A stretch of 64,000 bases of DNA from Casp-actino8 sp044358015. Lineage in GTDB: Bacteria; Actinomycetota; Acidimicrobiia; Acidimicrobiales; Ilumatobacteraceae. The DNA lies in the NCBI GenBank assembly GCA_044358015.1, contig JBIKOO010000003.1, positions 1 to 64,000 on the forward strand, given 5' to 3'. The first letter of the stretch is position 1, and each line of letters starts with the position of its first letter. Of this stretch, positions 36,340-45,430 are shown one piece after another. A program made the translations under genes and the position numbers. The notes beneath the pieces are model-generated. The model worked only from the letters and a program-made list of their open reading frames with translations, made no database searches and was not told the DNA's origin.

Positions 36340-36876
36340 ATGCGTGTTGTTGCCGGAACCTTGCGTGGTCGACCCATCGTTGCCCCAGAGGGCGAGGCGA
36401 CACGACCCACGACCGATCGAGCCCGAGAAGCAACATTTAATTCGTTGATGAGTCTGGGCGCAGTTGACGGAGCCAAAGTCGTAGATCTGTTTGCCGGCAG
36501 TGGTGCCTTGGGTATTGAGGCTTTGTCGCGCGGCGCATCGTCGTGTGCCTTTCTTGAGCGCGACCGTAAAGCTCTTGACTCGATTCGCCACAACATCAAG
36601 ACGTTGCAACTCACTGAAAAGACGACAGTGTTGTCCGGTGACGTCATGACACATGTCGTGGCGCTTCGCAATGTTGACCTGGTTTTAGCCGATCCTCCAT
36701 ACGACTTTGACCGCTGGGCCGATCTCTTGAAGGTTCTTGACGTGGTCATGGCTCCTGGCGGGGTAGTGGTCACCGAGAGCAGCCGTGAAATTGCGCCCCC
36801 CGAGGGTTGGCAAGCCATTCGATCCAAACGATATGGACGAGCGTGGATGGCCTTTTTGCAACGTACTGACGACTAA
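36340..36876 (+). CDS. rsmD: 16S rRNA (guanine(966)-N2)-methyltransferase RsmD
   Basis: A 178-residue SAM-dependent methyltransferase: MRVVAGTLRGRPIVAPEG, TRPTTDRAREATFNSL, SAM motif I VVDLFAGSGALGIEALSRGA, and catalytic DPPY in VLADPPYDF. It methylates G966 of 16S rRNA in the small-subunit head. ATG 36340 matches the family N-terminus. coaD follows after 21 nt, a conserved pairing. Confidence 0.95.
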   Translation: MRVVAGTLRGRPIVAPEGEATRPTTDRAREATFNSLMSLGAVDGAKVVDLFAGSGALGIEALSRGASSCAFLERDRKALDSIRHNIKTLQLTEKTTVLSGDVMTHVVALRNVDLVLADPPYDFDRWADLLKVLDVVMAPGGVVVTESSREIAPPEGWQAIRSKRYGRAWMAFLQRTDD

Positions 36877-36897
36877 AACCGCTACCGTAAAGACTGC

Positions 36898-37431
36898 ATG
36901 GTTGCCTCATCTGCTCTCACGGCTCTGTATCCGGGCAGTTTCGACCCGTTCCACAACGGGCACCTTGATGTTGTCGAGCAGTCAGTTGAACTCTTTGGGG
37001 CGGTTGTCATCGCTGTGATGCACAATCCGCAAAAACCCAGTGGTCTGATTGATCTTGGTCGTCGAGTTGATTTGGTTCGGGCCTGTGTGGCCCATTTGCC
37101 CACCGTCAAAGTCGCCGCGCATCCTGGACTTGCGGTTGACGCCGCCCGTGCTGAGCAGGTCAATTTCATCGTCAAAGGGTTGCGAAACCCTGGCGATTTC
37201 GAGATTGAGCAGCAGATGGCGCATACGAATTACTCAGTTTCGGGTGTGCGGACGGTGTATCTGCCATGCCGACCGGGCCAGTCTTTCATTAGTAGTCGGT
37301 TCATTCGCGATATCGCCCAGCACCATGGTCAGATCGGTCATTTGGTGCCTGGTCCAGTCGCCGCTGCTTTGGCAGGTATCTTTGGAGAACCTGCGGCAGA
37401 CTTCCGTCCCAGTTCTGAAAGAAACTCATGA
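36898..37431 (+). CDS. coaD: Phosphopantetheine adenylyltransferase
   Basis: A 177-residue nucleotidyltransferase with the (T/H)xGH motif in LYPGSFDPFHNGHLDVVEQS, substrate-binding VKGLRNPGDFEIEQQMA, and the ISSRFIRDIA segment that fills the second signature. It makes dephospho-CoA from 4'-phosphopantetheine, the penultimate step of CoA synthesis. Its stop overlaps the next gene's ATG by 4 nt. Confidence 0.96.
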   Translation: MVASSALTALYPGSFDPFHNGHLDVVEQSVELFGAVVIAVMHNPQKPSGLIDLGRRVDLVRACVAHLPTVKVAAHPGLAVDAARAEQVNFIVKGLRNPGDFEIEQQMAHTNYSVSGVRTVYLPCRPGQSFISSRFIRDIAQHHGQIGHLVPGPVAAALAGIFGEPAADFRPSSERNS

Positions 37432-38048
37432 AACCAGATTTTGACGACTTTGATGATGACACCGGCTCATACGACCGCGGGGTAAATGAGCAGATCGGCG
37501 ATTCGGGCGTTTTGTTGCGCCGGGCCATTGACATCATCGCAACCGCGCCAAATATGCCGTTGTCGTCAACGCCACGTATCGACCGTGACGAAATCATTGA
37601 GATTCTCGAAGAGGCTCTCCATCGTTTGCCTGATGAACTTCGTCAAGCCCGTTGGATGATGAAAGAACGCGATGAATTCATTGCCCGCACCCGCCGTGAG
37701 GCCGATGAAGTCATCGAAGCGGCCAAGGTGCAGGCTGAACGCTTCGTACAACGTGCCGAAGTCGTGCGTGCCGCCGAACAGCGGGCTCGCCAAATTGCCG
37801 AAGCCGCTGACGATGATGCCCGTCGCGTCAAGAACGAGATGGAAGATTTCCTTGATCAGCGGTTGGCCAGTTTTGAGATTCTGCTCGACAAGCTGGTGAA
37901 GACTGTCGCCACGGGGCGTCGTCGCTTGTCAATTGGTGAACGTCAAGGCGAGGGTTCGTTGTCACTGAATGACGAACCGATCGTTGAGTCGTATTCCGAT
38001 GACTCGGGCGCTATTTTCTTCGACCAAGACAACACTTCGGGCCGGTGA
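37428..38048 (+). CDS. Coiled-coil protein at the SepIVA position (DivIVA-like)
   Basis: A 206-residue protein dominated by a charged coiled coil (about 45-165: ILEEALHRLPDELRQARWMM, READEVIEAAKVQAERFVQR, ARQIAEAADDDARRVKNEME). The acidic start DFDDFDDDTGSYD and the C-terminus are less ordered. It lies between coaD and DUF177, where mycobacteria carry SepIVA (Rv2927c), a DivIVA-like septation and elongation factor. The assignment rests on position and coiled-coil character only. Overlaps both neighbours by 4 nt. Confidence 0.65.
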   Translation: MKPDFDDFDDDTGSYDRGVNEQIGDSGVLLRRAIDIIATAPNMPLSSTPRIDRDEIIEILEEALHRLPDELRQARWMMKERDEFIARTRREADEVIEAAKVQAERFVQRAEVVRAAEQRARQIAEAADDDARRVKNEMEDFLDQRLASFEILLDKLVKTVATGRRRLSIGERQGEGSLSLNDEPIVESYSDDSGAIFFDQDNTSGR

Positions 38049-38557
38049 GAAACCCCCTTTTAGTCAATGCCCTCGAGATGCTGCGGCGTCCCGGGACGGC
38101 CAAAGAAGTCGAGATTTCGTTATTGCCAGGACTTCTTGAACTTGACGACCCCCGTTTAGCACCTGGCACCGAGATTACGGTCGAGGTTCAATGCGAGAGT
38201 CTTTCCGACGGAATTGTCGTGAATGGGCACATTGAAGCCGAGTTTCACAGCGAATGTCGTCGTTGTCTGCAGCCGGTCGGGTCGGTGCTTGATATTGAGG
38301 TTCACGAGTTGTACCAATTGGTCGTGACCGACCCCGATGCCTTCGCAATTCACAACGATCAGATCGATTTGGCTCCCATGGTGCGTGAAACAGTCCTGAT
38401 TGAGCTCCCAGATGCTCCGTTGTGCCGAATTGACTGTGCGGGTCTTTGTCCGACCTGCGGAATTGACCTCAACAACGCAAAATGCAACTGCGTGGCTCCC
38501 CAAATCGACTCACGCTGGGCCGCTCTCGACGCCTTACGTGACCAATTGCCCGAATAA
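38045..38557 (+). CDS. DUF177 (YceD) family protein
   Basis: A 170-residue DUF177 protein: GTEITVEVQCESLSDGIVVN and AEFHSECRRCLQPVGSVLDI contain the family's CxxC core, and the C-terminal CRIDCAGLCPTCGIDLNNAK adds a zinc-binding cluster. It always sits before rpmF and is linked to 23S rRNA/large-subunit biogenesis in bacteria and plants. GTG 38045 overlaps the previous stop by 4 nt. Confidence 0.92.
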   Translation: MRNPLLVNALEMLRRPGTAKEVEISLLPGLLELDDPRLAPGTEITVEVQCESLSDGIVVNGHIEAEFHSECRRCLQPVGSVLDIEVHELYQLVVTDPDAFAIHNDQIDLAPMVRETVLIELPDAPLCRIDCAGLCPTCGIDLNNAKCNCVAPQIDSRWAALDALRDQLPE

Positions 38558-38661
38558 TTGTCCGATTAACTTCCAGATCACCCAGAGAGTTGCCGTGTTG
38601 GGGTAGGGATCTGGCCAGATTACCGCTAATCTCCAAGGGCTATTACGAGGAGAAGTGCGCC

Positions 38662-38838
38662 GTGGCCGTTCCGAAAAGAAAAAAATCGAAAATGAAGGGC
38701 CACAGCCATCAGGCTGGAGCCTGGAAGCTTGAAGCCCCGTCGCGTAGCTTGTGCCCGCGCTGTGGTTCAGCCAAGTTGCCACACACCGTGTGTAAGGCTT
38801 GCGGCTGGTACAAGAACCGCGTCGCTATCGAAGTCTGA
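38662..38838 (+). CDS. rpmF: 50S ribosomal protein L32
   Basis: A 58-residue L32: MAVPKRKKSKMKGHSHQAGA and a zinc ribbon CPRCGSAKLPHTVCKACGWY. GTG 38662 follows GAGGAG; the frame is open to 38590 but that part is not L32. Directly after DUF177 as in most bacteria; plsX begins 38 nt downstream. Confidence 0.96.
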   Translation: MAVPKRKKSKMKGHSHQAGAWKLEAPSRSLCPRCGSAKLPHTVCKACGWYKNRVAIEV

Positions 38839-38876
38839 TCCAGACATCGTCCGACAATTCTTCGTCTGAGATTTTT

Positions 38877-39845
38877 ATGTTGCCCATCGCTGTCGACGCC
38901 ATGGGCGGCGATTTTGCTCCGAGCCAAATCGTTGCTGGAGCATTGCAGGCCGCTGAACTAGGCATTCCTGTTGTCCTTGTTGGCCCCGAAGATCTTGAAG
39001 GTCGCGGCAATCTTGAATTAATCGTTGCCTCTGAGGTCATCGAAATGGATGACGACCCGGCTTACGGAGTTCGTCGAAAAAAAGATTCAACTCTTGTACG
39101 TGCGGCTGAAGCAGTACGCGATGGCAAGGCGTCAGCGATGATTTCGGCTGGCAATACCGGAGCCACGATGGCGTCGGCGTTGTTGCGTATGGGACGTATC
39201 AAGAATGTGAATCGTCCAGCAATTGCCACACCTATTCCTGTACCAGGTGGCCGCCCCACTGTTTTGCTTGATGCTGGTGCTAACGCTGAAGTTGTCGCCG
39301 AATGGCTCGTGCAGTTTGCGATTATGGGTTCGGTGTATTCGCACCATCGTTACGGTGTAGAAAATCCGCGCGTCGGCCTGCTGTCAATCGGCGAAGAGCC
39401 AGGTAAAGGTGACTCGCTGCGCAAAGAAGCTTTCGAATTGCTCTCAAACGCGACCGGAATCAACTTCATTGGCAACGTTGAAGGTCGCGATGTGATGTCG
39501 GACAATGTGGATGTCGTGGTGACCGATGGGTTCACTGGCAACGTGGTGTTGAAAACTCTTGAAGGCGGAATGAAAACGCTCATCAAGGCTTTGATGGCCG
39601 CGTTTGCGGCCAAAGAAGAATACAAACCGCACGCCGATGCGTTGTTCCCAGCATTGTTGCCGCTGTACGAAAGTGTCGATCCTGAAAGTACAGGCGGAGC
39701 CATTTTGTTGGGCGTTGACGGAGTGTGCATCATTTCTCACGGGTCATCGTCGGCTCGAGCAATGGTGAATGGCATCAAGGTCGCATCCGACATGGTGCAA
39801 TGTGGCATGGTTGAAGAAATTCGTCGAGCCATCAACGGCGAATAA
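38877..39845 (+). CDS. plsX: Phosphate acyltransferase PlsX
   Basis: A 322-residue PlsX: PIAVDAMGGDFAPSQIVAGA at the N-terminus, then VRAAEAVRDGKASAMISAGN, GATMASALLRMGRI, LLSIGEEPGKGD and VVTDGFTGNVVLKTLEGG. It converts acyl-ACP to acyl phosphate for PlsY in phospholipid synthesis. ATG 38877 gives the standard start; the open frame from 38799 runs into rpmF. acpP follows. Confidence 0.96.
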   Translation: MLPIAVDAMGGDFAPSQIVAGALQAAELGIPVVLVGPEDLEGRGNLELIVASEVIEMDDDPAYGVRRKKDSTLVRAAEAVRDGKASAMISAGNTGATMASALLRMGRIKNVNRPAIATPIPVPGGRPTVLLDAGANAEVVAEWLVQFAIMGSVYSHHRYGVENPRVGLLSIGEEPGKGDSLRKEAFELLSNATGINFIGNVEGRDVMSDNVDVVVTDGFTGNVVLKTLEGGMKTLIKALMAAFAAKEEYKPHADALFPALLPLYESVDPESTGGAILLGVDGVCIISHGSSSARAMVNGIKVASDMVQCGMVEEIRRAINGE

Positions 39846-39909
39846 CACTCACGCAGTGTTGTCATCGCAGTTATCATCGATGTAACAGCTAGTTGACCTG
39901 GAGGACATC

Positions 39910-40218
39910 GTGCCCGCTGAGACCCATGTAGTAGACGGACCCCTTGATCGTGATGCGATCTTTGCAATCGTTCGCGATCAGCTTGTTGACATTCTTGAAA
40001 TGGATCCCGAAAACATCTCGGAAGGTCAGTCTTTCAAAGACGACCTCAATGCTGATTCGTTGGCACTTGTTGAATTAGTTGACGCACTCGAAGAAGAACT
40101 CAGCGAGCGCACCGTTGGTTTCCGCATTGAAGACGAAGACCTGGCTGACTTAAAGACTGTTCGCGACGCGGTTGACTTTGTGTACGCACACGTTTTGGCG
40201 CACGGCCAAAAGGGCTGA
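39910..40218 (+). CDS. acpP: Acyl carrier protein
   Basis: A 102-residue ACP with the phosphopantetheine attachment site Ser50 in LNADSLALVELVDALEEELS; helix 3 sequence GFRIEDEDLADLKTVRDAVD fits. Somewhat longer than E. coli AcpP because of an N-terminal extension of about 12 residues. The start is GTG 39910 with GGAGG 5-6 nt upstream. Grouped with plsX and rnc. Confidence 0.94.
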   Translation: MPAETHVVDGPLDRDAIFAIVRDQLVDILEMDPENISEGQSFKDDLNADSLALVELVDALEEELSERTVGFRIEDEDLADLKTVRDAVDFVYAHVLAHGQKG

Positions 40219-40224
40219 TTGCTC

Positions 40225-41025
40225 ATGGCGGGCTTTACCGCACCTCGAAAATTGCTCAGCAGGTTCAAGCCGAAATCGACTCGTCGAGAACGCCGCGAAA
40301 AACGTAGCGAATTCACGGGTGGAGATATCGAAGTATGGACTCGCGAGAACGCTGACCATGCATTCACCAACACTTCGCTGCTGAGGCAAGCGCGCTCACA
40401 TCGTTCGTGGTGTGCAGAGCATCCTGGAAACCCAAGCAACGAACGCCTCGAATTTCTAGGTGACGCCATTTTGCAATGGACGATCACTGATCGTATTTAC
40501 CAAGCTCACCCCACGATGAATGAGGGTGAACTCACCGATCTGCGTAAATCTCTAGTGAATGCGGAAACTTTGGCCGACATTGCACGAGAGATTCAACTCG
40601 GCCAATGGATTCAACTTGGCGCCGGAGAGTTATCGGCAGGTGGTCGAAAGAAGAGTTCAATTTTGGCGGATGCACTTGAGGCGTTCATTGGCGCTTTATA
40701 TCTCGATGGCGGCCCCGATAAAGCGCGGGCTTTTGTCATCAAAATCATGGGTGACCGCGTCATGAGTCAGGCTGATCGTCTCGACGAATTTGATGCTCGT
40801 AGCCATTTGATCCGAGTGTGTGTTCGCGAATACTCACGGCCTCCTTTGGTCGAAATTGAACAGACTGGTGCCGCGCACGAACCAACATTCACCGCCAAGG
40901 TCATTGTGAATGGCGTTGAAGTCGGCTGCGAAAATGGTCGGACGAAAAAGGCGGCCGCGCAAGCAGCGTCAACCATGGCACTTTCGGTGTTGCACGCGCG
41001 CGGCGTTGATATCGGTCGTGCCTGA
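40225..41025 (+). CDS. rnc: Ribonuclease III
   Basis: A 266-residue RNase III. An N-terminal basic extension (KLLSRFKPKSTRRERREKRS) precedes the signature NERLEFLGDAILQWTITDRI, second acidic site SILADALEAFIGALYLDGG, and a C-terminal dsRNA-binding domain (PPLVEIEQTGAAHEPTFTAK, then KKAAAQAASTMALSVLH). It matures rRNA precursors and cleaves dsRNA. ATG 40225 is preferred to TTG 40219. Its stop overlaps mutM by 8 nt. Confidence 0.95.
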   Translation: MAGFTAPRKLLSRFKPKSTRRERREKRSEFTGGDIEVWTRENADHAFTNTSLLRQARSHRSWCAEHPGNPSNERLEFLGDAILQWTITDRIYQAHPTMNEGELTDLRKSLVNAETLADIAREIQLGQWIQLGAGELSAGGRKKSSILADALEAFIGALYLDGGPDKARAFVIKIMGDRVMSQADRLDEFDARSHLIRVCVREYSRPPLVEIEQTGAAHEPTFTAKVIVNGVEVGCENGRTKKAAAQAASTMALSVLHARGVDIGRA

Positions 41026-41854
41026 ACTTCCCGAAGTTGAAACAGTCCGCCGAGGACTTGAGCAGCATTTTGTTGGTCGGCGAATTACCAAAGTAGAAGT
41101 TGGTCGCAAACGTTCGGTGCGTCGTACCTCTCGTGAAGAAGTGATTGAGCGCCTCACTGGCGTGAGCGTTATTGAAGCCCAACGACGCGGCAAGTATTTG
41201 CTCTGTTCCTTAAGTTCGGGCGACTCGGTCATGATCCACCTACGCATGAGCGGTCAGGTACTCATCGACACTGCTGGTTCAAAGCGCCCGCCTCATAGTC
41301 ACGTGGTGATGACTCTTGACGACGGTAATGAACTTCGATTTGTTGATCCCCGAACTTTTGGGGAAGTCGTGGTTTTTGACCCAGCCGATGTGGCGCACGT
41401 TCTTCCCGAGCTTGCGGCTCTTGGTCGAGACCCGGTTGTTGACGGGCTGACCCTGGCTGAGTTACGAAGAATCCTCCGATCCACTGCCCGAGCAGTCAAG
41501 GCGACCCTGCTTGATCAACACCTGATCGCTGGGATCGGAAACATTTACGGTGACGAAATCTTGCATCGGGCCAAAGTTCACCCCCGTCGTCCCGCCCGTG
41601 ACGTCGGGCCGGCGCAATCGGCACGAATTCATGTCGCCTTACACGAAATCTTGCGGTCGGCAATCGAGCAAGGGGGATCAACGCTCGGTGATGCCCAATA
41701 TGTTGATCTCGACGGCGGGTCGGGGAGTTTTCAAGACCAACACCGGGTCTACGCCAGGGCGGGTTTACCCTGCCTGACCTGCGGGCGAGGAATGATCACG
41801 AGTGCGGCTATCGGGGGACGGACCACGAGTTGGTGCAAGGTCTGCCAGCGCTGA
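41018..41854 (+). CDS. mutM: Formamidopyrimidine-DNA glycosylase
   Basis: A 278-residue Fpg: after Met removal the sequence PELPEVETVRRGLEQH presents catalytic Pro1 and Glu2; then LLCSLSSGDSVMIHLRMSGQ, HLDQHLIAGIGNIY-like LLDQHLIAGIGNIYGDEIL, and the C-terminal zinc finger CLTCGRGMITSAAIGGRTTS with WCKVC. It excises oxidised purines. GTG 41018 is fixed by the PELPE motif; the frame open further upstream lies inside rnc. Confidence 0.96.
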   Translation: MPELPEVETVRRGLEQHFVGRRITKVEVGRKRSVRRTSREEVIERLTGVSVIEAQRRGKYLLCSLSSGDSVMIHLRMSGQVLIDTAGSKRPPHSHVVMTLDDGNELRFVDPRTFGEVVVFDPADVAHVLPELAALGRDPVVDGLTLAELRRILRSTARAVKATLLDQHLIAGIGNIYGDEILHRAKVHPRRPARDVGPAQSARIHVALHEILRSAIEQGGSTLGDAQYVDLDGGSGSFQDQHRVYARAGLPCLTCGRGMITSAAIGGRTTSWCKVCQR

Positions 41855-41920
41855 ATTCGGGTTTGGCTTGGCTGATCGACGGGGGAACTCGTTACCCCTG
41901 TGAACTAAGGTCGTGACGCC

Positions 41921-44900
41921 GTGTTTCTTAAATCTCTTACTCTCAAAGGCTTCAAGTCATTCGCCGACACCACCGTGATGGACCTCGAACCAGGGGTCAC
42001 CGTGGTCGTCGGTCCCAATGGTTCTGGAAAGTCGAACGTTGTTGACGCCATCGCGTGGGTACTTGGTGCCCAGGCCCCGAGCGCTGTGCGCAGCCAGAAG
42101 ATGGACGATGTCATCTTTGCTGGCACCGCCAAGCGGGCTGCCTTGGGTCGCGCTGAAGTGACCCTGACGCTTGATAACTCGTCGGGTCTGTTGCCACTTG
42201 ATGCATCTGAAGTAAGTGTGAGCCGAATTTTGTTCCGCACGGGCGAAAGTGAATACGCAATCAACGGCGTGTCGTGTCGCTTGCTTGATGTTCAAGATCT
42301 TTTGTCTGACGCCGGTGTGGGTCGCCAGCAACACGTCATCGTCAGCCAGGGTCAAATTGACGCGGTGTTGAACGCCCGACCCGAAGATCGCCGATCAATT
42401 ATTGAAGAAGCTGCTGGAGTTTTGAAATTCCGCAAGCGTAAAGAAAAGGCTGAACGCCGTCTTGATGCCACTGAAGCATCGTTGTTGCGCGTTCAAGATT
42501 TGTTGCGTGAAGTGCGTCGTCAATTGCGTCCGCTTGAGCGCCAAGCTGAAGCTGCTCGCCGCCACGGCGATCTGGTTGCCGAACTCAATGCTCTGCGTTT
42601 GTTCTTGTCAGGTCGTGAAATTACGACATTCCGCCGCCGTCTTGAAGCTTTGGCCGTTGAACGAACTAACGCTGGAGACAAAGAGAACGAATTGCGTCGC
42701 CTATTGGCCGAGCTCGATACCAATGTCATGGCTGCCGAGGCCGAGCTATCAGCGCGTGGCGATAGCGGGCTCAGCGATGAACTCGTTCGTGTTGAGCAAT
42801 TGCGTGAACGAGCACGCGGTATTTCAATGTTGCTCGTCGAGCGTCGCCGTTCGTATGAACGTGACCGTGGCGCAATGATGGACTCGGGCGTTGTTGCGAA
42901 TCTTGAAGCCGATGCTTCACGTCTCAAGACCGAACTGTCCGAAGTTGAATCATCAATGGAGCGTCTCGAGCCTGAGAGTCTTGAACTCGCTAATGATGAA
43001 GCGGCTTTTGAGGGTGAACGTAACGAAGCAGCCACTTTGTTTGATCACATCTCATCAACGACCTCGGCCGCCAGTGCTGCAGCCGAAGTTCGTGGCGAAC
43101 TACGCACACTTCGTGCTTCGGTCGAATCAGCTGATTCTGAAAATCGTCGCTTATCGGCTCGCATGCAGACTTTGTCCGAGCGCGACGGTCGTTACGTCAC
43201 TGAGATCGAGCGACTCCGCAACGAATGTGAACGTACACAAACCGTTGAGGTGCCACTTGTCAACGAAGTAACCGAAGCTGAAGCCCGACGATTGTCGGCA
43301 GAGGCTGAATTAGAACGAGCCTTGTCAACTCGAAATGCTGTCGCATCCGAACTCGCGCGTTGGCAAGCTCGAAGTGAGGCATTGCAGTTAGCTCTCGACA
43401 GTGCCCGTGCTCGTGCAGGAGCCGAAAAACTCAAAGATGTTTCTGGTGTCGTTGGAACATTGCTCGACCTTGTTGTTATTGACGAAGGCTGGGAAGCATC
43501 TGTTGAAGCAGCGCTCGGCGAAGCCCTGTTGTCGGTTGTCGTTGAAAATACTGAAGCGGCTCGTCGAGCCTTGGCACATCTGCGATCGGCTTCAACATCA
43601 GGTGCAGTGTTGGCGCTCGGCGCAAAGTCAGAAGTAGTCATCACCGGACTGGTGCCCGCGGGTGCTTTGCGAATTCGCGATCATGTGCGTTCAACTCGCA
43701 AAGACGTTTCTGATCTTCTTGATCTGTTGCTTGCCACGTCGGTTCAAGTTAAAGACTGGACTGCAGCGGTAGATGCTGTGATGACTGATCCGCGTTTGGT
43801 CGCTGTCACCCCAGAAGGCGATCGATTCACAACAACCGGATGGCGAATCGGAGTCGCTGGCGGCGGTGCAACTGGTGCTGCTCTTGAAGATGCTCTCAAC
43901 AATGCCGAAACGTCAAAGTCCGAACTGGCTGTTCGCGACGAAGCGGTGCGCATTGCCCAAACTGAACAGCAGTCAGCCCGCTCGCGTGAAGCCGAACTGC
44001 AAAAGCGACTTGATGCCAATGATGCCGCATTCACAGCTGCATCTGAAGCATTGGCTCGCGTGCAAAGCGAACGCCGTGAGGCTGCCACCGAGTCCGAAGG
44101 ATTGTTGCCAACACTTGGCGAAATTGAAGAACGCCTCAATCGACTCAAGGCACGCGTTGCCGAACTTGAACATCTTGTTCCTTCACTTGAACAAGAAGAA
44201 GCAGCTGAGGCTGAAGCGGCAAAGGCTCGTGGCGAAGCTCGCGCGACTCTTGAGGCTCAATCGGCTTTGTTGTCGGGTCGTCGCCGTGATCTTGAAGTGC
44301 GCTCGGCTGGTCTGATAGAGCGCAAGCAATTCATTGAAGCCCGTTTGGCCGAAACCGAACGACGTCTTGAAGCCGACGCGGTCGCTCGCGCCGAAGCCGC
44401 TGGACATCGTGAGAAGATCGAAAAGATTCTCGTTGCGACTGAGCGCTTGTCGTTGATTGTTGACGCACATCGTCATGTCATCGAATCGCGCTTGGCTGTA
44501 TTGCATGAGAAGCGTCGTCGTCAAAGCGATGAAGTGCGGGCATTGGCGACTCATCTTGATGAGATGCGTAAACAGCGTTCAGCGACTGAGCGCGAACTTG
44601 AAGAAGTACGTGAGCGATCACGTCGTTCTGAAGTGGAAGAAGCCGAAGTCAAGATGCGTCTTGAGGCGACTGTCGAAACTCTGCGTCGTGACCTTGATGT
44701 TGAACCCGAAGTTGCTGAAGCCGCTGAAATGCCCGAACTTCCCGAGGGAATTACTGCACCAGCACGCACTCGTGATCTTGAACGCGAACTGCGTTTGATG
44801 GGCCCGATTAACCCGTTGGCACTTGAAGAGTTCAACGAACTACAAGAGCGTCACAAGTTCTTGGAAGAGCAACTTGAAGATGTGCGCAATACGCGTCGCG

Positions 44901-45415
44901 AATTGATGCGAGTGATCACTGCTGTCGACAACGAAATTCAGTCGGTATTCGCTTCGGCCTTTGCTGACGTCAGCGGAAACTTCACTCAACTGTTTGGCAA
45001 TCTGTTCCCAGGCGGAATGGGACGACTCATTCTCACCAACCCTGATGACTTACTGAACACGGGTATTGAAGTTGAAGCGAAGCCCGGTGGAAAGAACGTC
45101 AAGAAGTTGAGTTTGTTGTCAGGTGGAGAGCGCAGCCTCACCGCGTTGGCCTTCTTGTTCGCAGTCTTCCGCAGTCGCCCGTCACCGTTCTACGTGATGG
45201 ACGAAGTTGAAGCTGCCCTCGACGATGTCAACTTGCATCGCTTCTTGGGACTCATTCATGAGTTCCGCCAAGAAGCTCAGTTACTTATTGTGAGTCACCA
45301 AAAGCGCACCATGGAAGCAGGCGACTGCCTATTAGGTGTGAGCATGCAACCAGGTGGCTCGTCAAAAGTTGTGACCGAGAAGGCCTCATCGGTCTCCGGT
45401 GGCGGCGCTTCTTAA
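41921..45415 (+). CDS. smc: Chromosome segregation ATPase SMC
   Basis: An 1164-residue SMC. Walker A VVVGPNGSGKSNVVDAIAW at residues 28-46; long coiled coil (~165-500); hinge domain (~505-650, VVGTLLDLVVIDEGWEASVE); second coiled coil; C-terminal ABC signature KLSLLSGGERSLTALAFLFA and Walker B FYVMDEVEAALDD. It organises and segregates the chromosome with ScpAB. The start is GTG 41921. ftsY begins 15 nt after its stop. Confidence 0.97.
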   Translation: MFLKSLTLKGFKSFADTTVMDLEPGVTVVVGPNGSGKSNVVDAIAWVLGAQAPSAVRSQKMDDVIFAGTAKRAALGRAEVTLTLDNSSGLLPLDASEVSVSRILFRTGESEYAINGVSCRLLDVQDLLSDAGVGRQQHVIVSQGQIDAVLNARPEDRRSIIEEAAGVLKFRKRKEKAERRLDATEASLLRVQDLLREVRRQLRPLERQAEAARRHGDLVAELNALRLFLSGREITTFRRRLEALAVERTNAGDKENELRRLLAELDTNVMAAEAELSARGDSGLSDELVRVEQLRERARGISMLLVERRRSYERDRGAMMDSGVVANLEADASRLKTELSEVESSMERLEPESLELANDEAAFEGERNEAATLFDHISSTTSAASAAAEVRGELRTLRASVESADSENRRLSARMQTLSERDGRYVTEIERLRNECERTQTVEVPLVNEVTEAEARRLSAEAELERALSTRNAVASELARWQARSEALQLALDSARARAGAEKLKDVSGVVGTLLDLVVIDEGWEASVEAALGEALLSVVVENTEAARRALAHLRSASTSGAVLALGAKSEVVITGLVPAGALRIRDHVRSTRKDVSDLLDLLLATSVQVKDWTAAVDAVMTDPRLVAVTPEGDRFTTTGWRIGVAGGGATGAALEDALNNAETSKSELAVRDEAVRIAQTEQQSARSREAELQKRLDANDAAFTAASEALARVQSERREAATESEGLLPTLGEIEERLNRLKARVAELEHLVPSLEQEEAAEAEAAKARGEARATLEAQSALLSGRRRDLEVRSAGLIERKQFIEARLAETERRLEADAVARAEAAGHREKIEKILVATERLSLIVDAHRHVIESRLAVLHEKRRRQSDEVRALATHLDEMRKQRSATERELEEVRERSRRSEVEEAEVKMRLEATVETLRRDLDVEPEVAEAAEMPELPEGITAPARTRDLERELRLMGPINPLALEEFNELQERHKFLEEQLEDVRNTRRELMRVITAVDNEIQSVFASAFADVSGNFTQLFGNLFPGGMGRLILTNPDDLLNTGIEVEAKPGGKNVKKLSLLSGGERSLTALAFLFAVFRSRPSPFYVMDEVEAALDDVNLHRFLGLIHEFRQEAQLLIVSHQKRTMEAGDCLLGVSMQPGGSSKVVTEKASSVSGGGAS

Positions 45416-45430
45416 TTACAAGGAACCTGT

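Noticed and set aside
36330..36827. Minus-strand open frame of 165 codons
   Set aside because: Complement of rsmD, whose motifs and start are clear.
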